A DNA stretch of 64,000 nucleotides, from assembly GCF_000270285.1 (NCBI RefSeq), contig NC_015738.1, forward strand, positions 806,001 to 870,000. The letters run 5' to 3'. The notes beneath the pieces were generated by a model. That model was not told the DNA's origin. It did no database searches and saw only the letters and a program-made list of their open reading frames with translations. This DNA comes from Eggerthella sp. YY7918. Its GTDB lineage: Bacteria > Actinomycetota > Coriobacteriia > Coriobacteriales > Eggerthellaceae. Of this stretch, positions 27,768-36,498 are shown piece by piece. Positions within the stretch are counted from its first letter, which is position 1, and each line of letters begins with the position of its first letter. The position numbers were made by a program, and so were the translations under genes.

Positions 27768-29297
27768 ATGGCTTCCGAAAGAAAAGACTGGCGCCACAAG
27801 ACGCTTGCGAGCGCTCTGCGCGATGGCTACGTTCATACGCCGGGCAAACAGATGATCATTGGCGTAAATGAGAGCATAACGTATGCAGGGGCGTATCAAC
27901 GCGCGAATGTACTTGCCTGGCATCTGAGCCGCGTGTGTGGCGTGCGTGAGGGTTCTACGGTGGTCATTTCAGCACCGAATGAGATATATGTGCCCGTAGT
28001 TATGGCGGCAGTTCAGATGTGCGGCGCTCATCTCGTGCACATACCCCCCGACTTGCAGGATTTTGAACTCCGCCGCAATATCGAGCTGGTTCCTCCCGAC
28101 CTGTTTGTTGTTTCCTCTGAACGTACGCGCAAAACGATTGCATCCATTTGCCCTGATCATCCTATAATAATGATCGGCGGCTTTGCCGGCGAGGCGACTT
28201 CGGTCGAGCAAATCACCCGTCAAGCGTCGCTTGAATCGGATTGGGAATTCCCCGCTTCGAAGGCCCGCACGACCATTGTGCTGTATTCGTCCGGGTCTAC
28301 GGGAACTCCGAAAGCCATCGTAAACTGGGCCGATTCCTTTACTCTGAATGCTGTTGCACTGCGGCAGGCGCTTAATCTTACGCCTGATGATGTTGTGTAT
28401 GTTCCCGTGCCGTTTGCTCATGTATTCGGGATAGTGGGCCTCTATGCAACCATCCTTGCGGGGGCGACGGTAGTGACGAGTGCAAAGTATCGCTCTGAAA
28501 CGGCGCTCAATTTGATATCCAACACGCGAGCGACCGTCCATCTGGGTGTTGCTACGATGTTTCTGCGCGAGTTGCGAGAAAACCAAGATGAGGAATGGGA
28601 TCTCGGCAGTTTGCGCTGCGGTCTTGTGGCTGGTGCAGGGTGTCCGGCCTCGGTTCTTTATGAATATGAGAATCGCTACGGATGTAGAATCATGCAATCG
28701 TATGGCATGACCGAGACAGCCGCTACTCTTACGGTTACGCCGCTTGATGTGCCTGTCGAGGTTCGCGCGCAGACGGTTGGTATTCCCATCGAGGGTGCGG
28801 CCATTGCGCTTGCTGAAGGTACTAACGAGATTTTGTGCAAGACGCCATCGCTTATGGTGGGTATCGTGCAGGTGCCTGGGGTTTGTGAGCTTGATCTTGA
28901 CGAAGATGGTTGGTTGCATACAGGAGATGTAGGCTCTTTTGACGAGCATGGTTTTTTGTCGGTGGTCGGTCGCATTAAAGATATCGTTATCCGTGGTGGC
29001 ATCAACATTTTTCCTGCGGAGGTGGAAGCGCTCTACGAATCGTGTCCCGGTGTTGTGGAGTCGTGTTTGGTGGGTTATTCCGATCTTGAACTGGGAGAAC
29101 GCACGTGTTTGTGCGTCATCATGGCAGAAGGCGATACTCAAACTTCGCTTGACTTGCGGCGATTTGCCGTGGGGCGCACGGAGAAGTGTCGCATTCCCGA
29201 TACCGTAATGAAGATGGCTGAGTTTCCGCGTTTGGCTAATGGTAAAATCGATAAAAACGAGTTGAGAAGCCACGTCAAACGTGTGCTTGGAGCGTGA
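27768..29297 (+). CDS. Acyl-CoA synthetase / AMP-dependent ligase
   Basis: A 509-residue adenylate-forming enzyme. The P-loop-like motif YSSGSTGTPKAIVNW lies near residue 175, the YGMTETAATLTVTP motif near 310, WLHTGDVGSFDEHG near 384, the hinge GRIKDIVIRGGINIFPAEVE near 402, and the C-terminal catalytic Lys in NGKIDKNEL. It can activate a free acid to an acyl-CoA at the expense of ATP, offering an entry that does not depend on the CoA-transferase. The ATG is 3 bp after the activator stop. It ends 6 bp before the second acyl-CoA dehydrogenase, so the three are cotranscribed. Confidence 0.9.
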   Translation: MASERKDWRHKTLASALRDGYVHTPGKQMIIGVNESITYAGAYQRANVLAWHLSRVCGVREGSTVVISAPNEIYVPVVMAAVQMCGAHLVHIPPDLQDFELRRNIELVPPDLFVVSSERTRKTIASICPDHPIIMIGGFAGEATSVEQITRQASLESDWEFPASKARTTIVLYSSGSTGTPKAIVNWADSFTLNAVALRQALNLTPDDVVYVPVPFAHVFGIVGLYATILAGATVVTSAKYRSETALNLISNTRATVHLGVATMFLRELRENQDEEWDLGSLRCGLVAGAGCPASVLYEYENRYGCRIMQSYGMTETAATLTVTPLDVPVEVRAQTVGIPIEGAAIALAEGTNEILCKTPSLMVGIVQVPGVCELDLDEDGWLHTGDVGSFDEHGFLSVVGRIKDIVIRGGINIFPAEVEALYESCPGVVESCLVGYSDLELGERTCLCVIMAEGDTQTSLDLRRFAVGRTEKCRIPDTVMKMAEFPRLANGKIDKNELRSHVKRVLGA

Positions 29298-29303
29298 GGA
29301 TGT

Positions 29304-30443
29304 ATGGAGCGTTTTGAGGATTGTCGGCAAGTTAATAGCCTGGTAGACGAGTTCTGCGATGAATATCTGACCGAGGAGAAGGTGCGCGATTGGGTGCATT
29401 CGTGCGGCATTCCGCGCGCAGTGCATGAAGCATTCTTCAAAAGCACGTTAGGCACTTACTGTATGCCGGTGAATTTGGGCGGGATCGATTGTCCCTTCAT
29501 TGAGCGCGCCGCACTCATCACGCGCATCACGCAGCGCGCCGGCGCCATGATGCCGTTTTTAACCGATATGTTGACATGTGCGCTGCTCTCCACCATGCGA
29601 GCGCAATCGCAGCAGGAAATCGAGGACGAGTTTCTTGAACGTACGGGCGCGCTTACGTTTTCCCAGGCGTTTTCAGAGATGGGTGCTGGGACCGATGCTT
29701 CCGCTGTTGAAACGACAGTTACGGTGGAGGATGGCGTTGCCTATATCGACGGCGAGAAAACGTTTGTTTCCGGTGGGCAGTTTTCTTCTGACGTGCTTGT
29801 TCTTGCGCGCGATCCACTTCACGGTCAAGCCGATGGCGGGCTGGCGCTGTGGCTTATTCCCATCGATGCTCCTGGTGTTTCCACGTTCCCGCTCAATACG
29901 GTAGGGCAGGAAATGCTCGCTGCCGCCTCCGTCAAATTCGACCGTGTGAAGCTTTTGCCTCATTGGCAAATCCAGACCGAAGGCAAGCTGTCTTCCATGA
30001 TGAAACGCCAGTATGATCTCGGCCGTATTCTTATTTGTGCTTCGAGCTTGGGTCTGGCGAGTGCGGCTATGGACGACGTGCTTAACCATGCGGCTACGCA
30101 CATGACCAAGGGACAGATCCTTGGTACATTACCGCAGATTCAAGAAAAGCTTACCGACATGGAGGTAAAGCTGCGCGCCATGGAAATGCTCATCCGCGAC
30201 GCGGCACATGAGGCCGATACGCAAGAGCATGGATTTTTGGACTGCGCGCTTATGAAGCGCTTCGTGCCGAAAGCGGCAACCGAGGTGGCTTCTGAGGCCT
30301 TGCAGATATTCGGCGGTATTGGCTATACCGACAATACGCGTGTGGGACGCATCTGGCGCGACTGTCGCGGGAATCAGATAGCTCAAGGTACCGATGAAGT
30401 TATGGTGCGCTACGCCGCTAAGCTGCTGATTGAGAGGCGTTAG
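29304..30443 (+). CDS. Acyl-CoA dehydrogenase (second copy)
   Basis: A 379-residue paralogue of the first acyl-CoA dehydrogenase in this cluster, clearly diverged. It shows FSQAFSEMGAGTDASAVET, the YDLGRILICASSLGLASAAM helix, IFGGIGYTDNTRVGRIWRD and AQGTDEVMVRYAAK at the C-terminus, with Gln-Gly at the position equivalent to AGGT in the first copy. Two dehydrogenases may serve two chain lengths or act as a heteromer. It is convergent with acpS, with only 14 bp between the stops. Confidence 0.88.
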   Translation: MERFEDCRQVNSLVDEFCDEYLTEEKVRDWVHSCGIPRAVHEAFFKSTLGTYCMPVNLGGIDCPFIERAALITRITQRAGAMMPFLTDMLTCALLSTMRAQSQQEIEDEFLERTGALTFSQAFSEMGAGTDASAVETTVTVEDGVAYIDGEKTFVSGGQFSSDVLVLARDPLHGQADGGLALWLIPIDAPGVSTFPLNTVGQEMLAAASVKFDRVKLLPHWQIQTEGKLSSMMKRQYDLGRILICASSLGLASAAMDDVLNHAATHMTKGQILGTLPQIQEKLTDMEVKLRAMEMLIRDAAHEADTQEHGFLDCALMKRFVPKAATEVASEALQIFGGIGYTDNTRVGRIWRDCRGNQIAQGTDEVMVRYAAKLLIERR

Positions 30444-30457
30444 GATTCCTCGTAGTT

Positions 30458-30829
30458 TTAAGGGCGTTCTCCCACAACGAACGCTACCGAAAAGTGCTTG
30501 TCGTGGGAGATGGAAACATGCACGTGGGTGTCGTCGGGCAGCACCCCTTCAAGAGCTCCGCGCATATACACGCGCGGCTCGCCGGTGGGGTCTGAAAGGG
30601 TTTCTATATCCTTCATCTGGGCGGTTTCTGCCCAGCCATTAAAAGCCTTGATGACTGATTCCTTCACGCAGAAACGCCCCGCAAAATAATGCAAAGGGTT
30701 TGTTGAGGCTAATGCCTCGGCATGTTCGGCCGGCGTAAACGTTCGGCGGAAAAATGCGTCATCCCATTTTCCGTCAAGTGCGGCCAACTGTTCGTGTTCC
30801 AAAATGTCAGTGCCGATTCCGATGATCAT
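30458..30829 (-). CDS. acpS: Holo-[acyl-carrier-protein] synthase
   Basis: AcpS transfers 4'-phosphopantetheine from CoA to the serine of acyl carrier proteins. The 123-residue protein has the usual length, the metal-binding GIGTDILEHEQ at the N-terminus with D8, the FAGRFCVKESVIKAFNG motif containing the conserved Glu and Lys, and VHVSISHDKHFSVAFVV at the end. It may be the housekeeping copy; its position inside the catabolic cluster, together with the ACP gene at 36103, may also mean it serves that carrier. Confidence 0.92.
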   Translation of the reverse strand: MIIGIGTDILEHEQLAALDGKWDDAFFRRTFTPAEHAEALASTNPLHYFAGRFCVKESVIKAFNGWAETAQMKDIETLSDPTGEPRVYMRGALEGVLPDDTHVHVSISHDKHFSVAFVVGERP

Positions 30830-30894
30830 ATGCGAGCCCCGCTTCCAAAGTGACCGAAATCCATGTTCGCAAACGTTTAATGTGCTCTCTTGCC

Positions 30895-32484
30895 TTACTT
30901 TTTTGTGCGAGTAACAAGTTTATCGAAACGATCTTGGATGCGCAGCACATGAAAGGTCATTTGAATGCAGGCAATTGTTTCGGCATCCTTGAAATCGTGT
31001 CCCATAATTTCCCGAATCTTACCCAGGCGGTAGTACAGGGTGTTTTTATGAATGAAAAGCTTTTCGGCTACGGCTTCGGGGTCGGTGGGGTTTTGAAGGT
31101 ACTCATACAGTGTGAGCGTAAGGTAGGTGTCATTTTCAATATCGGTATCGATTACATGCACAAGAGGCGGATAGCGATAGGAATACAAAAGCGACCCATC
31201 CATGACGTTGGATACGATGTCAAGCAGGCGGAAACGGGGGAACGGATACACGCGCAGGTCGGGATCTACTTTGCGGCCAGTTAAAACTGAGCGTCGAGCT
31301 TCGGTAATATAGCTTGGTGTACGCTCGGGGTTTAGATAGATGCTGCTGATGCCGACATCGGCCGCCGTGTCGGCCAGTGCGTGCCTGATAACTTCTTGAT
31401 CGCATAAACTTTCTTCGTGGATATCGTCGTCGCTCAGAAGAAAGATAATTTCGGTTTCATTGATAACGTAGATGCTGTTGGGGACAAGCGGGTGGAGTTG
31501 TTTTGCGAGAGAATTTACGCGTTCGGAGGGCATATAGTCTCGAGAAAGATCCACCAGCAAGATATGCATATACTTTTTTAACTGATATCCGAAAAACGAA
31601 AACCGCAGACGCAGTTGATCGGTGTCTTCTGGATATTTACCCTCTTCAAGCTGGCGAAATAAGTGCGTGTAATACAGCGATTTATTCAGCAGGTACGAAT
31701 TGCTCTTCTGCATCTCGATGCTCACGATTTGCGAGATGGCGGGGATCATTTCAATGCGGCTTTGACGTAGGTGCTCATTTTTTGTAAAGAAGCTGATAGA
31801 TCCGATGATGTTGTCGCGACTATGGATGAACGAGAAATGATTTGTGAATACATTACCCTTATCGTCATACCAGTCGAACACCACAAGGTCGCTCGGTTGC
31901 GCGGGGGAGATCAATCCCTTGTGCTTCATGAGATTCAGGGCGTCTTCCGGTAGCATTCCTGATGTTTTGTCGGCGCCGTCTGCAATCCAAGTAGGAAAGC
32001 CGTCCGAACTTGCGAGGAAGGACAGTGAGGTGTCGAGGATGCAAGCGGGGGTGCCAATGATGGAGGCTGCGGCATTGATGAGACTCTTAAGCGAGCTTCC
32101 GCGGTTCACGAGCCTTGTGAGTTTAAGCACCTGCTCCTTTTTTCGCTGAAGCTCGCGAAATTCCTGCGCGACGAACTCAAAGCTTTCCAGCCAGTCGTTG
32201 CGATGACTGATAAGCACTATCGATGAATTAGGGGAGAGCGGCTTTAAGGGCTCGTCGACATATAAAAAGAAAAGGCGATCGTCGATGAAGTCGTTGGGAA
32301 GGCTGTTGAAATAAGAGACGGGTGAAAAGAACACGACATCCTTATTGCGCAGCGTCATACTCATGGGACCGGAAAGCAGAGCGACGCCGGTGAATTGTCG
32401 TTCAGAAATTGGGGTTCCCTTGATCGTAATTGTGTCAGAGTCCAATAATGAAATGATCTCTTGAGCTTCCACCCTTACCCCCAT
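30895..32484 (-). CDS. PucR-family transcriptional regulator
   Basis: A 529-residue regulator. The C-terminal PucR helix-turn-helix is clear: DPEAVAEKLFIHKNTLYYRL and then GKIREIMGHDF near residue 495. The N-terminal two thirds contain a purine-catabolism-regulator-like start and a GAF-like sensor region (about 150-270). PucR regulators often control catabolic genes for nitrogenous or aromatic compounds. It is divergent from the CocE-type hydrolase across 230 bp that holds a perfect inverted repeat, so it probably controls the hydrolase-MFS-ACP-Pta-Buk half of the cluster. Confidence 0.87.
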   Translation of the reverse strand: MGVRVEAQEIISLLDSDTITIKGTPISERQFTGVALLSGPMSMTLRNKDVVFFSPVSYFNSLPNDFIDDRLFFLYVDEPLKPLSPNSSIVLISHRNDWLESFEFVAQEFRELQRKKEQVLKLTRLVNRGSSLKSLINAAASIIGTPACILDTSLSFLASSDGFPTWIADGADKTSGMLPEDALNLMKHKGLISPAQPSDLVVFDWYDDKGNVFTNHFSFIHSRDNIIGSISFFTKNEHLRQSRIEMIPAISQIVSIEMQKSNSYLLNKSLYYTHLFRQLEEGKYPEDTDQLRLRFSFFGYQLKKYMHILLVDLSRDYMPSERVNSLAKQLHPLVPNSIYVINETEIIFLLSDDDIHEESLCDQEVIRHALADTAADVGISSIYLNPERTPSYITEARRSVLTGRKVDPDLRVYPFPRFRLLDIVSNVMDGSLLYSYRYPPLVHVIDTDIENDTYLTLTLYEYLQNPTDPEAVAEKLFIHKNTLYYRLGKIREIMGHDFKDAETIACIQMTFHVLRIQDRFDKLVTRTKK

Positions 32485-32631
32485 AGAACCTGCATGTACA
32501 ACAAAAATACGAATAAATATGATATCAGAGGAGACAGCATTCTAAACAAATACGAGAAAAGCATGAGAAATAAACACCTTTTCTTTGTGTTGCAGACCAA
32601 TGACGGGGATGATCTGAGATGCCATGATGCC

Positions 32632-32658
32632 CCTATTGAAAACCCCGGAATCAATAGG
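32632..32658. promoter_or_regulatory. Inverted repeat between PucR and hydrolase genes
   Basis: CCTATTGA and TCAATAGG are exact complements separated by 11 bp, so the half-site centres are 19 bp apart, about two helical turns. It lies 57 bp before the hydrolase start and is a candidate operator. The rest of the 230-bp region is AT-rich with no clear gene. Confidence 0.5.
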
Positions 32659-32714
32659 AATCGTCTATGGACGGTTTATGAGGTTGGGGAGTCTTGAAAG
32701 GAAGGAGTTTGAGT

Positions 32715-34511
32715 ATGGCTGAAGAAAAAGCTCCAGGCATCGTCAAGTCGATGGAGTTCGGCGGCGAAACGTTCGACGTTCCTTTTGCCAAGGGCAATCC
32801 AGGCAAGTCTCGTGAAGAGCTTGACGAGATCAAGCGTAAATTGCGCGAGGAAGGCGGGGCGAGCGACGGCGAGATGGTGGCCACCATGGGGTTCTGCGCG
32901 CCGTATCAGCCGCGTACCTATATGACCGAGCTGCCGGGGGTGATCTGTGAGCGCGATCAGGCATGTGTTTTGCGCGATGGAGTAACCATTTACGCCGACA
33001 TCTATCGTCCGGCTAACACCGATGAGAAGGTGCCTGTTATCTGCGCATTCGGGCCGTTTGGTAAAAATCCCAGCGAGGGTATGGATTCTTGGCAGCTTAT
33101 GGGCGTGCCGCCTAAGACCGTGTCGCAGTACTCGAAGTTTGAGTCTCCGGATCCAGGATATTGGTGTCGCAATGGCTATGCGGTCGCCAATGTCGACCCG
33201 CGCGGTGTGGGTAACTCAGAAGGCGACGTGTATCTGTGGGGACATCAGGATGCCCAAGATGGCTATGACTTCATCGAGTGGGTTACCCAGCAAGAATGGT
33301 GCAACGGAAAAGCCACGATGCTCGGCAATTCCGGCGTATGCATGTCGCATTGGCGCATCGCTGCCACGCGTCCGCCTCATCTGGCTTGTTTGGCTGCATG
33401 GGAAGGCCAAGGCGACCTGTATCGCGAATCCTATTTCTGCGGGGGGATTCCGAACCCGGACTATGAGACGCACATCATCGAGGCTTTGGCGGTGAACAAC
33501 TACATCGAGGATACCCCCGCGATGGTTGCCAAGTATCCGCTGATGAACAACTACTACAAAGACAAGATTGTCGACTGGAACAAGATTCGCATCCCTACGT
33601 ATGTAACCGCTGGCTGGGTGCATCATCATCTTCGTGGTGCGTTTGAAGGTTTTCGCCGTATCCGCTCGCCCAAGAAGTGGATGCGTGCTCATCGCGATTT
33701 CGAGTGGCCTGATAGCTATAATCCGGAAAGCCTTGAAGATGTCAAACGCTTCTTCGACCGCTATCTCAAAGACATCAACAACGGCTGGGAATTCACCCCG
33801 CGTGTACGTATCGATGTTATGGATGCCTACGATTACGATTACGCATCGAAGCGTCCGGAAGAAAGCTTCCCGCTAAAGCGTACCGAGTATAAAAAGATCT
33901 ACCTGAACGCAGCCGACGGTACCGCTTCTTACGAGCCGTTTGCTACTGAGTCCGAGGTGGTCTACGACCCGAAAACCGAGACGACGAGTTTCAACTTCCG
34001 TTTCGAGGAGGATACCGAGATCACGGGCTTTATGAAGCTGCATCTTAACGTCGAGTGCCGTGGTCACGACAACATGGACTTGTTCCCGTGGGTCATCAAG
34101 CTGGACAAAGATGGCAATTACGTGCCGATTCGCGTCATGGGCGCGCCATTCCGTGGTGCGTGGGGATTCTTGCGCTGCAGCCATCGCGAGCTCGATCCGC
34201 AGTACGCAAGCGATTTTCAGCCTGTACATGCGCACACGAAGGAAGAACGCATGGCGCCTGGCGAAATTGTGCCGGTGGACATCGAGTTTTACCCGCACTC
34301 CCGCATCTGGCACAAGGGTGAGCAACTGTCTGTGGTGGTAGCCGGCCGGTTCGTGAAAACCGAATGGTTCCACGATACCGATATGAACCATAAGACGGAC
34401 AACGGGGACGGCATGCATGTTATCCATACGGGTGGCCAGTATGACTCGTATTTGCAGATTCCCGTCGTGCCTCCGAAGTACCAGGTTGGCGATTATACCT
34501 ATCGCGGTTAG
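32715..34511 (+). CDS. CocE/NonD-family hydrolase
   Basis: CocE/NonD proteins are serine hydrolases of esters and amides (cocaine esterase, glutaryl acylase, X-prolyl peptidases). The 598-residue protein has the alpha/beta hydrolase core with AVANVDPRGVGNSEGD and the nucleophile elbow MLGNSGVCMSHW, where S206 is the expected nucleophile, then a C-terminal beta-sandwich with PVDIEFYPHSRIWHKGEQLS. It has no signal peptide and an N-terminal extension of about 65 residues. The start was chosen at 32715 after AAGGAG. It opens the plus-strand unit following PucR and could free an acyl group from an imported ester or amide. Confidence 0.87.
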   Translation: MAEEKAPGIVKSMEFGGETFDVPFAKGNPGKSREELDEIKRKLREEGGASDGEMVATMGFCAPYQPRTYMTELPGVICERDQACVLRDGVTIYADIYRPANTDEKVPVICAFGPFGKNPSEGMDSWQLMGVPPKTVSQYSKFESPDPGYWCRNGYAVANVDPRGVGNSEGDVYLWGHQDAQDGYDFIEWVTQQEWCNGKATMLGNSGVCMSHWRIAATRPPHLACLAAWEGQGDLYRESYFCGGIPNPDYETHIIEALAVNNYIEDTPAMVAKYPLMNNYYKDKIVDWNKIRIPTYVTAGWVHHHLRGAFEGFRRIRSPKKWMRAHRDFEWPDSYNPESLEDVKRFFDRYLKDINNGWEFTPRVRIDVMDAYDYDYASKRPEESFPLKRTEYKKIYLNAADGTASYEPFATESEVVYDPKTETTSFNFRFEEDTEITGFMKLHLNVECRGHDNMDLFPWVIKLDKDGNYVPIRVMGAPFRGAWGFLRCSHRELDPQYASDFQPVHAHTKEERMAPGEIVPVDIEFYPHSRIWHKGEQLSVVVAGRFVKTEWFHDTDMNHKTDNGDGMHVIHTGGQYDSYLQIPVVPPKYQVGDYTYRG

Positions 34512-34528
34512 TAGTTAGGTGGTTTTTG

Positions 34529-34568
34529 GGTATGCGGCAGGATTTGGGGAACACCCCTGCCGCATACC
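34529..34568. terminator. Perfect 13-bp hairpin without U-tract after the hydrolase
   Basis: GGTATGCGGCAGG pairs exactly with CCTGCCGCATACC around a 14-nt loop, 17 bp after the stop. There is no T-run after it. Confidence 0.5.
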
Positions 34569-34667
34569 TGATGAGAAGTTTGGGATTTGTCCTGAACAAA
34601 GGAAGGCGCTTGCGCGCCGCATCCGTCGATGCACCTCGTGTGTGCATCCTCGAAACTAGGAGGAAAA

Positions 34668-35990
34668 ATGGCAGAAGGCAAGAAATTCAATGCCTGGATT
34701 CCCAATTTTGGGGCGAAGGGCTGGGGTATTACGTTTACCTGCTTCGTGTTCTTTATCTTTTACACATTCTGGAACTCGGTAACCAATACGCTGTTCGGGA
34801 TGTTCACCGAACAGTATGGCTGGCAGCAGACCGACATGTCCTATGTGATTACTATCGCCGGCTGGATATCGCTGTTTGCCGTTGTACTGTTCGGTGCACT
34901 TGGCCGCAAGATCGGTGCAAAGATGGTCAGCGTTATCGGTCTTATTGGCAGTGCTCTTGGCTTTGTGATTTTGGCTTGCATGACAAACTTTGCAATGTTT
35001 GCGGCTGGCGTCATCGTTTTCTATTTCTGCATGGTGGCGTATGCAACCATCGGCGTAGGCATGCTGGGTTCAAGCTGGTTCCCTCGCACCAAAGGTGCTT
35101 TTATGGGCATTGCCACCATTGGTATGACGTTCTGCTCGGCCGCGATGAATCCCATTATTCTTGGTTTCGTGGGCGCTGGCCTCGGTGTGTCGGCGTTCTT
35201 CTGGGCATGCGCTATCGTGTTGGTGATCATGGCTGTTGTCGTACTGCTGTTCGTGAAGAACAATCCTGAAGAGGCAAATGCATACCCCGACAACGATAGG
35301 TCCATCAGCCGCGAAGAGCTTGATGCTGAGTTTGCAGCTGCCATGGAATACAAGAAGACGAGTCCTTGGACCACTGCGAAGGTCCTCAAAACTCCTCAAA
35401 CCTGGCTTATTGGCTTGGGCACAGGTATTCCCATGATGGTTGGCGCCGGCGTTATCGCCTTGCTTGTTCCGACCTTGGCTGCATTCGGTCAAGATCCGAT
35501 GTTTGGTGTGCTGTTGCTCAGCTCCATGTGGCCCGTCGGTCTACTTGGGCATTATCTGATCGGTGTCATTGACCAAAAAATCGGCACGAAGAAAACAACG
35601 CTCATCGTGGTATGTATTCTCGGCATTGGGGGACTGTTGTGCTTCCTCGGTGGCACGAACGCGGTTGCTTGCGCTATCGCGACGGGTATGTTCATGTTTG
35701 GCCTGTCCGGCGCTGCAAACGTCTGCATGTCCATGACAACCTCTATCTTCGGTCGTGCCGACTTTGAAGTCGCTTACACTCCCATTCAGGTCATCTTCAA
35801 TATTTTGAACTTTGCTGGTGTATCTGTCATGTCCACGATCGCCGCCCTGTTCGGTCCCACTACCGTCATGCTTGCGGTGTTCCTCATGTGCATCGTGGCC
35901 TTTGGAATTGTCTCTGCGATTCCGTATCGCCAGATTGCTTCAAAGATTCGCGGCGACGAAGAGGTTGCTAACGCTAGTCCTGTCAAGTAA
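34668..35990 (+). CDS. MFS transporter (second)
   Basis: A 440-residue major facilitator with about 12 helices; the first reads TFTCFVFFIFYTFWNSVTN. It is distinct from the MFS protein at 24294 but of similar size, again with a hydrophilic central loop (about 195-240) carrying DNDRSISREELDAEF. The start at 34668 follows AGGAGG. Genes around it (hydrolase before, ACP and Pta after) suggest it moves the substrate or end product of the same pathway. Confidence 0.86.
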   Translation: MAEGKKFNAWIPNFGAKGWGITFTCFVFFIFYTFWNSVTNTLFGMFTEQYGWQQTDMSYVITIAGWISLFAVVLFGALGRKIGAKMVSVIGLIGSALGFVILACMTNFAMFAAGVIVFYFCMVAYATIGVGMLGSSWFPRTKGAFMGIATIGMTFCSAAMNPIILGFVGAGLGVSAFFWACAIVLVIMAVVVLLFVKNNPEEANAYPDNDRSISREELDAEFAAAMEYKKTSPWTTAKVLKTPQTWLIGLGTGIPMMVGAGVIALLVPTLAAFGQDPMFGVLLLSSMWPVGLLGHYLIGVIDQKIGTKKTTLIVVCILGIGGLLCFLGGTNAVACAIATGMFMFGLSGAANVCMSMTTSIFGRADFEVAYTPIQVIFNILNFAGVSVMSTIAALFGPTTVMLAVFLMCIVAFGIVSAIPYRQIASKIRGDEEVANASPVK

Positions 35991-36102
35991 AAGGACGCGG
36001 TTATTGTAAAGCACAAAACGGATGTGTCCGAAGCATCAAATCGGGCGCATCCGTAAAGTCAAATGAAGCTCCAAAAGGGGCAAAAGTTGAAAGGAAGCGA
36101 AT

Positions 36103-36354
36103 ATGAACGAATTTCAGGAAGAGGTTGTAGGCATTCTGAAAGATAAGGCGGTCGAGATTTTCAACGCTGATCCTGCGACGCTGTCGGGCGATACGCGCTT
36201 CGTCGAGGATTTGCACTGCAAGTCCGTCAATATCGTGCAGTTTGCCTCTGCGCTTGAGGATGAGTATGAGGTTGAAGTTCCGTTCATGGAGCTCAATAAA
36301 ATGAAGACGTTTGGTGAAGCTGCCAAGCTTATTGACGACAAGCTGTCTATGTAA
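36103..36354 (+). CDS. Acyl carrier protein with atypical phosphopantetheine site
   Basis: An 83-residue acidic four-helix carrier protein. The likely modification serine is S41 in EDLHCKSVNIVQFASALED; ordinary fatty-acid ACPs have Asp-Ser-Leu here, whereas this one has Lys-Ser-Val and a Cys two residues before. The C-terminal KTFGEAAKLIDDKL is typical of ACPs. AAAGGAAG precedes the ATG. It lies between an MFS carrier and a Pta-family enzyme, not among fatty-acid synthesis genes, and an acpS gene is 5 kb upstream. It could carry the acyl group between CoA and phosphate, or belong to a separate small pathway. Confidence 0.85.
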   Translation: MNEFQEEVVGILKDKAVEIFNADPATLSGDTRFVEDLHCKSVNIVQFASALEDEYEVEVPFMELNKMKTFGEAAKLIDDKLSM

Positions 36355-36362
36355 CAACGCAC

Positions 36363-36389
36363 CGCCGGCCCGTCTTTGACGGGCCGGCG
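36363..36389. terminator. Very GC-rich 12-bp hairpin after the ACP gene
   Basis: CGCCGGCCCGTC pairs perfectly with GACGGGCCGGCG around a TTT loop, 8 bp after the ACP stop. No U-tract follows; it could terminate transcription or shield the abundant upstream message. Confidence 0.55.
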
Positions 36390-36498
36390 CGGATTGGTGC
36401 CAGCAGCACGATGCTCTCGTAGGAAAAGCGGTGTAGGCAAGGATCGCGTTGCTGATACCAATCCCAAACCAAATAACTTCACGGAGAAAGGGAAGCAT

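Noticed and set aside
27969-29426. 485-codon minus-strand frame opposite the acyl-CoA synthetase
   Set aside because: Runs through two real genes in reverse and has no motif or ribosome site.
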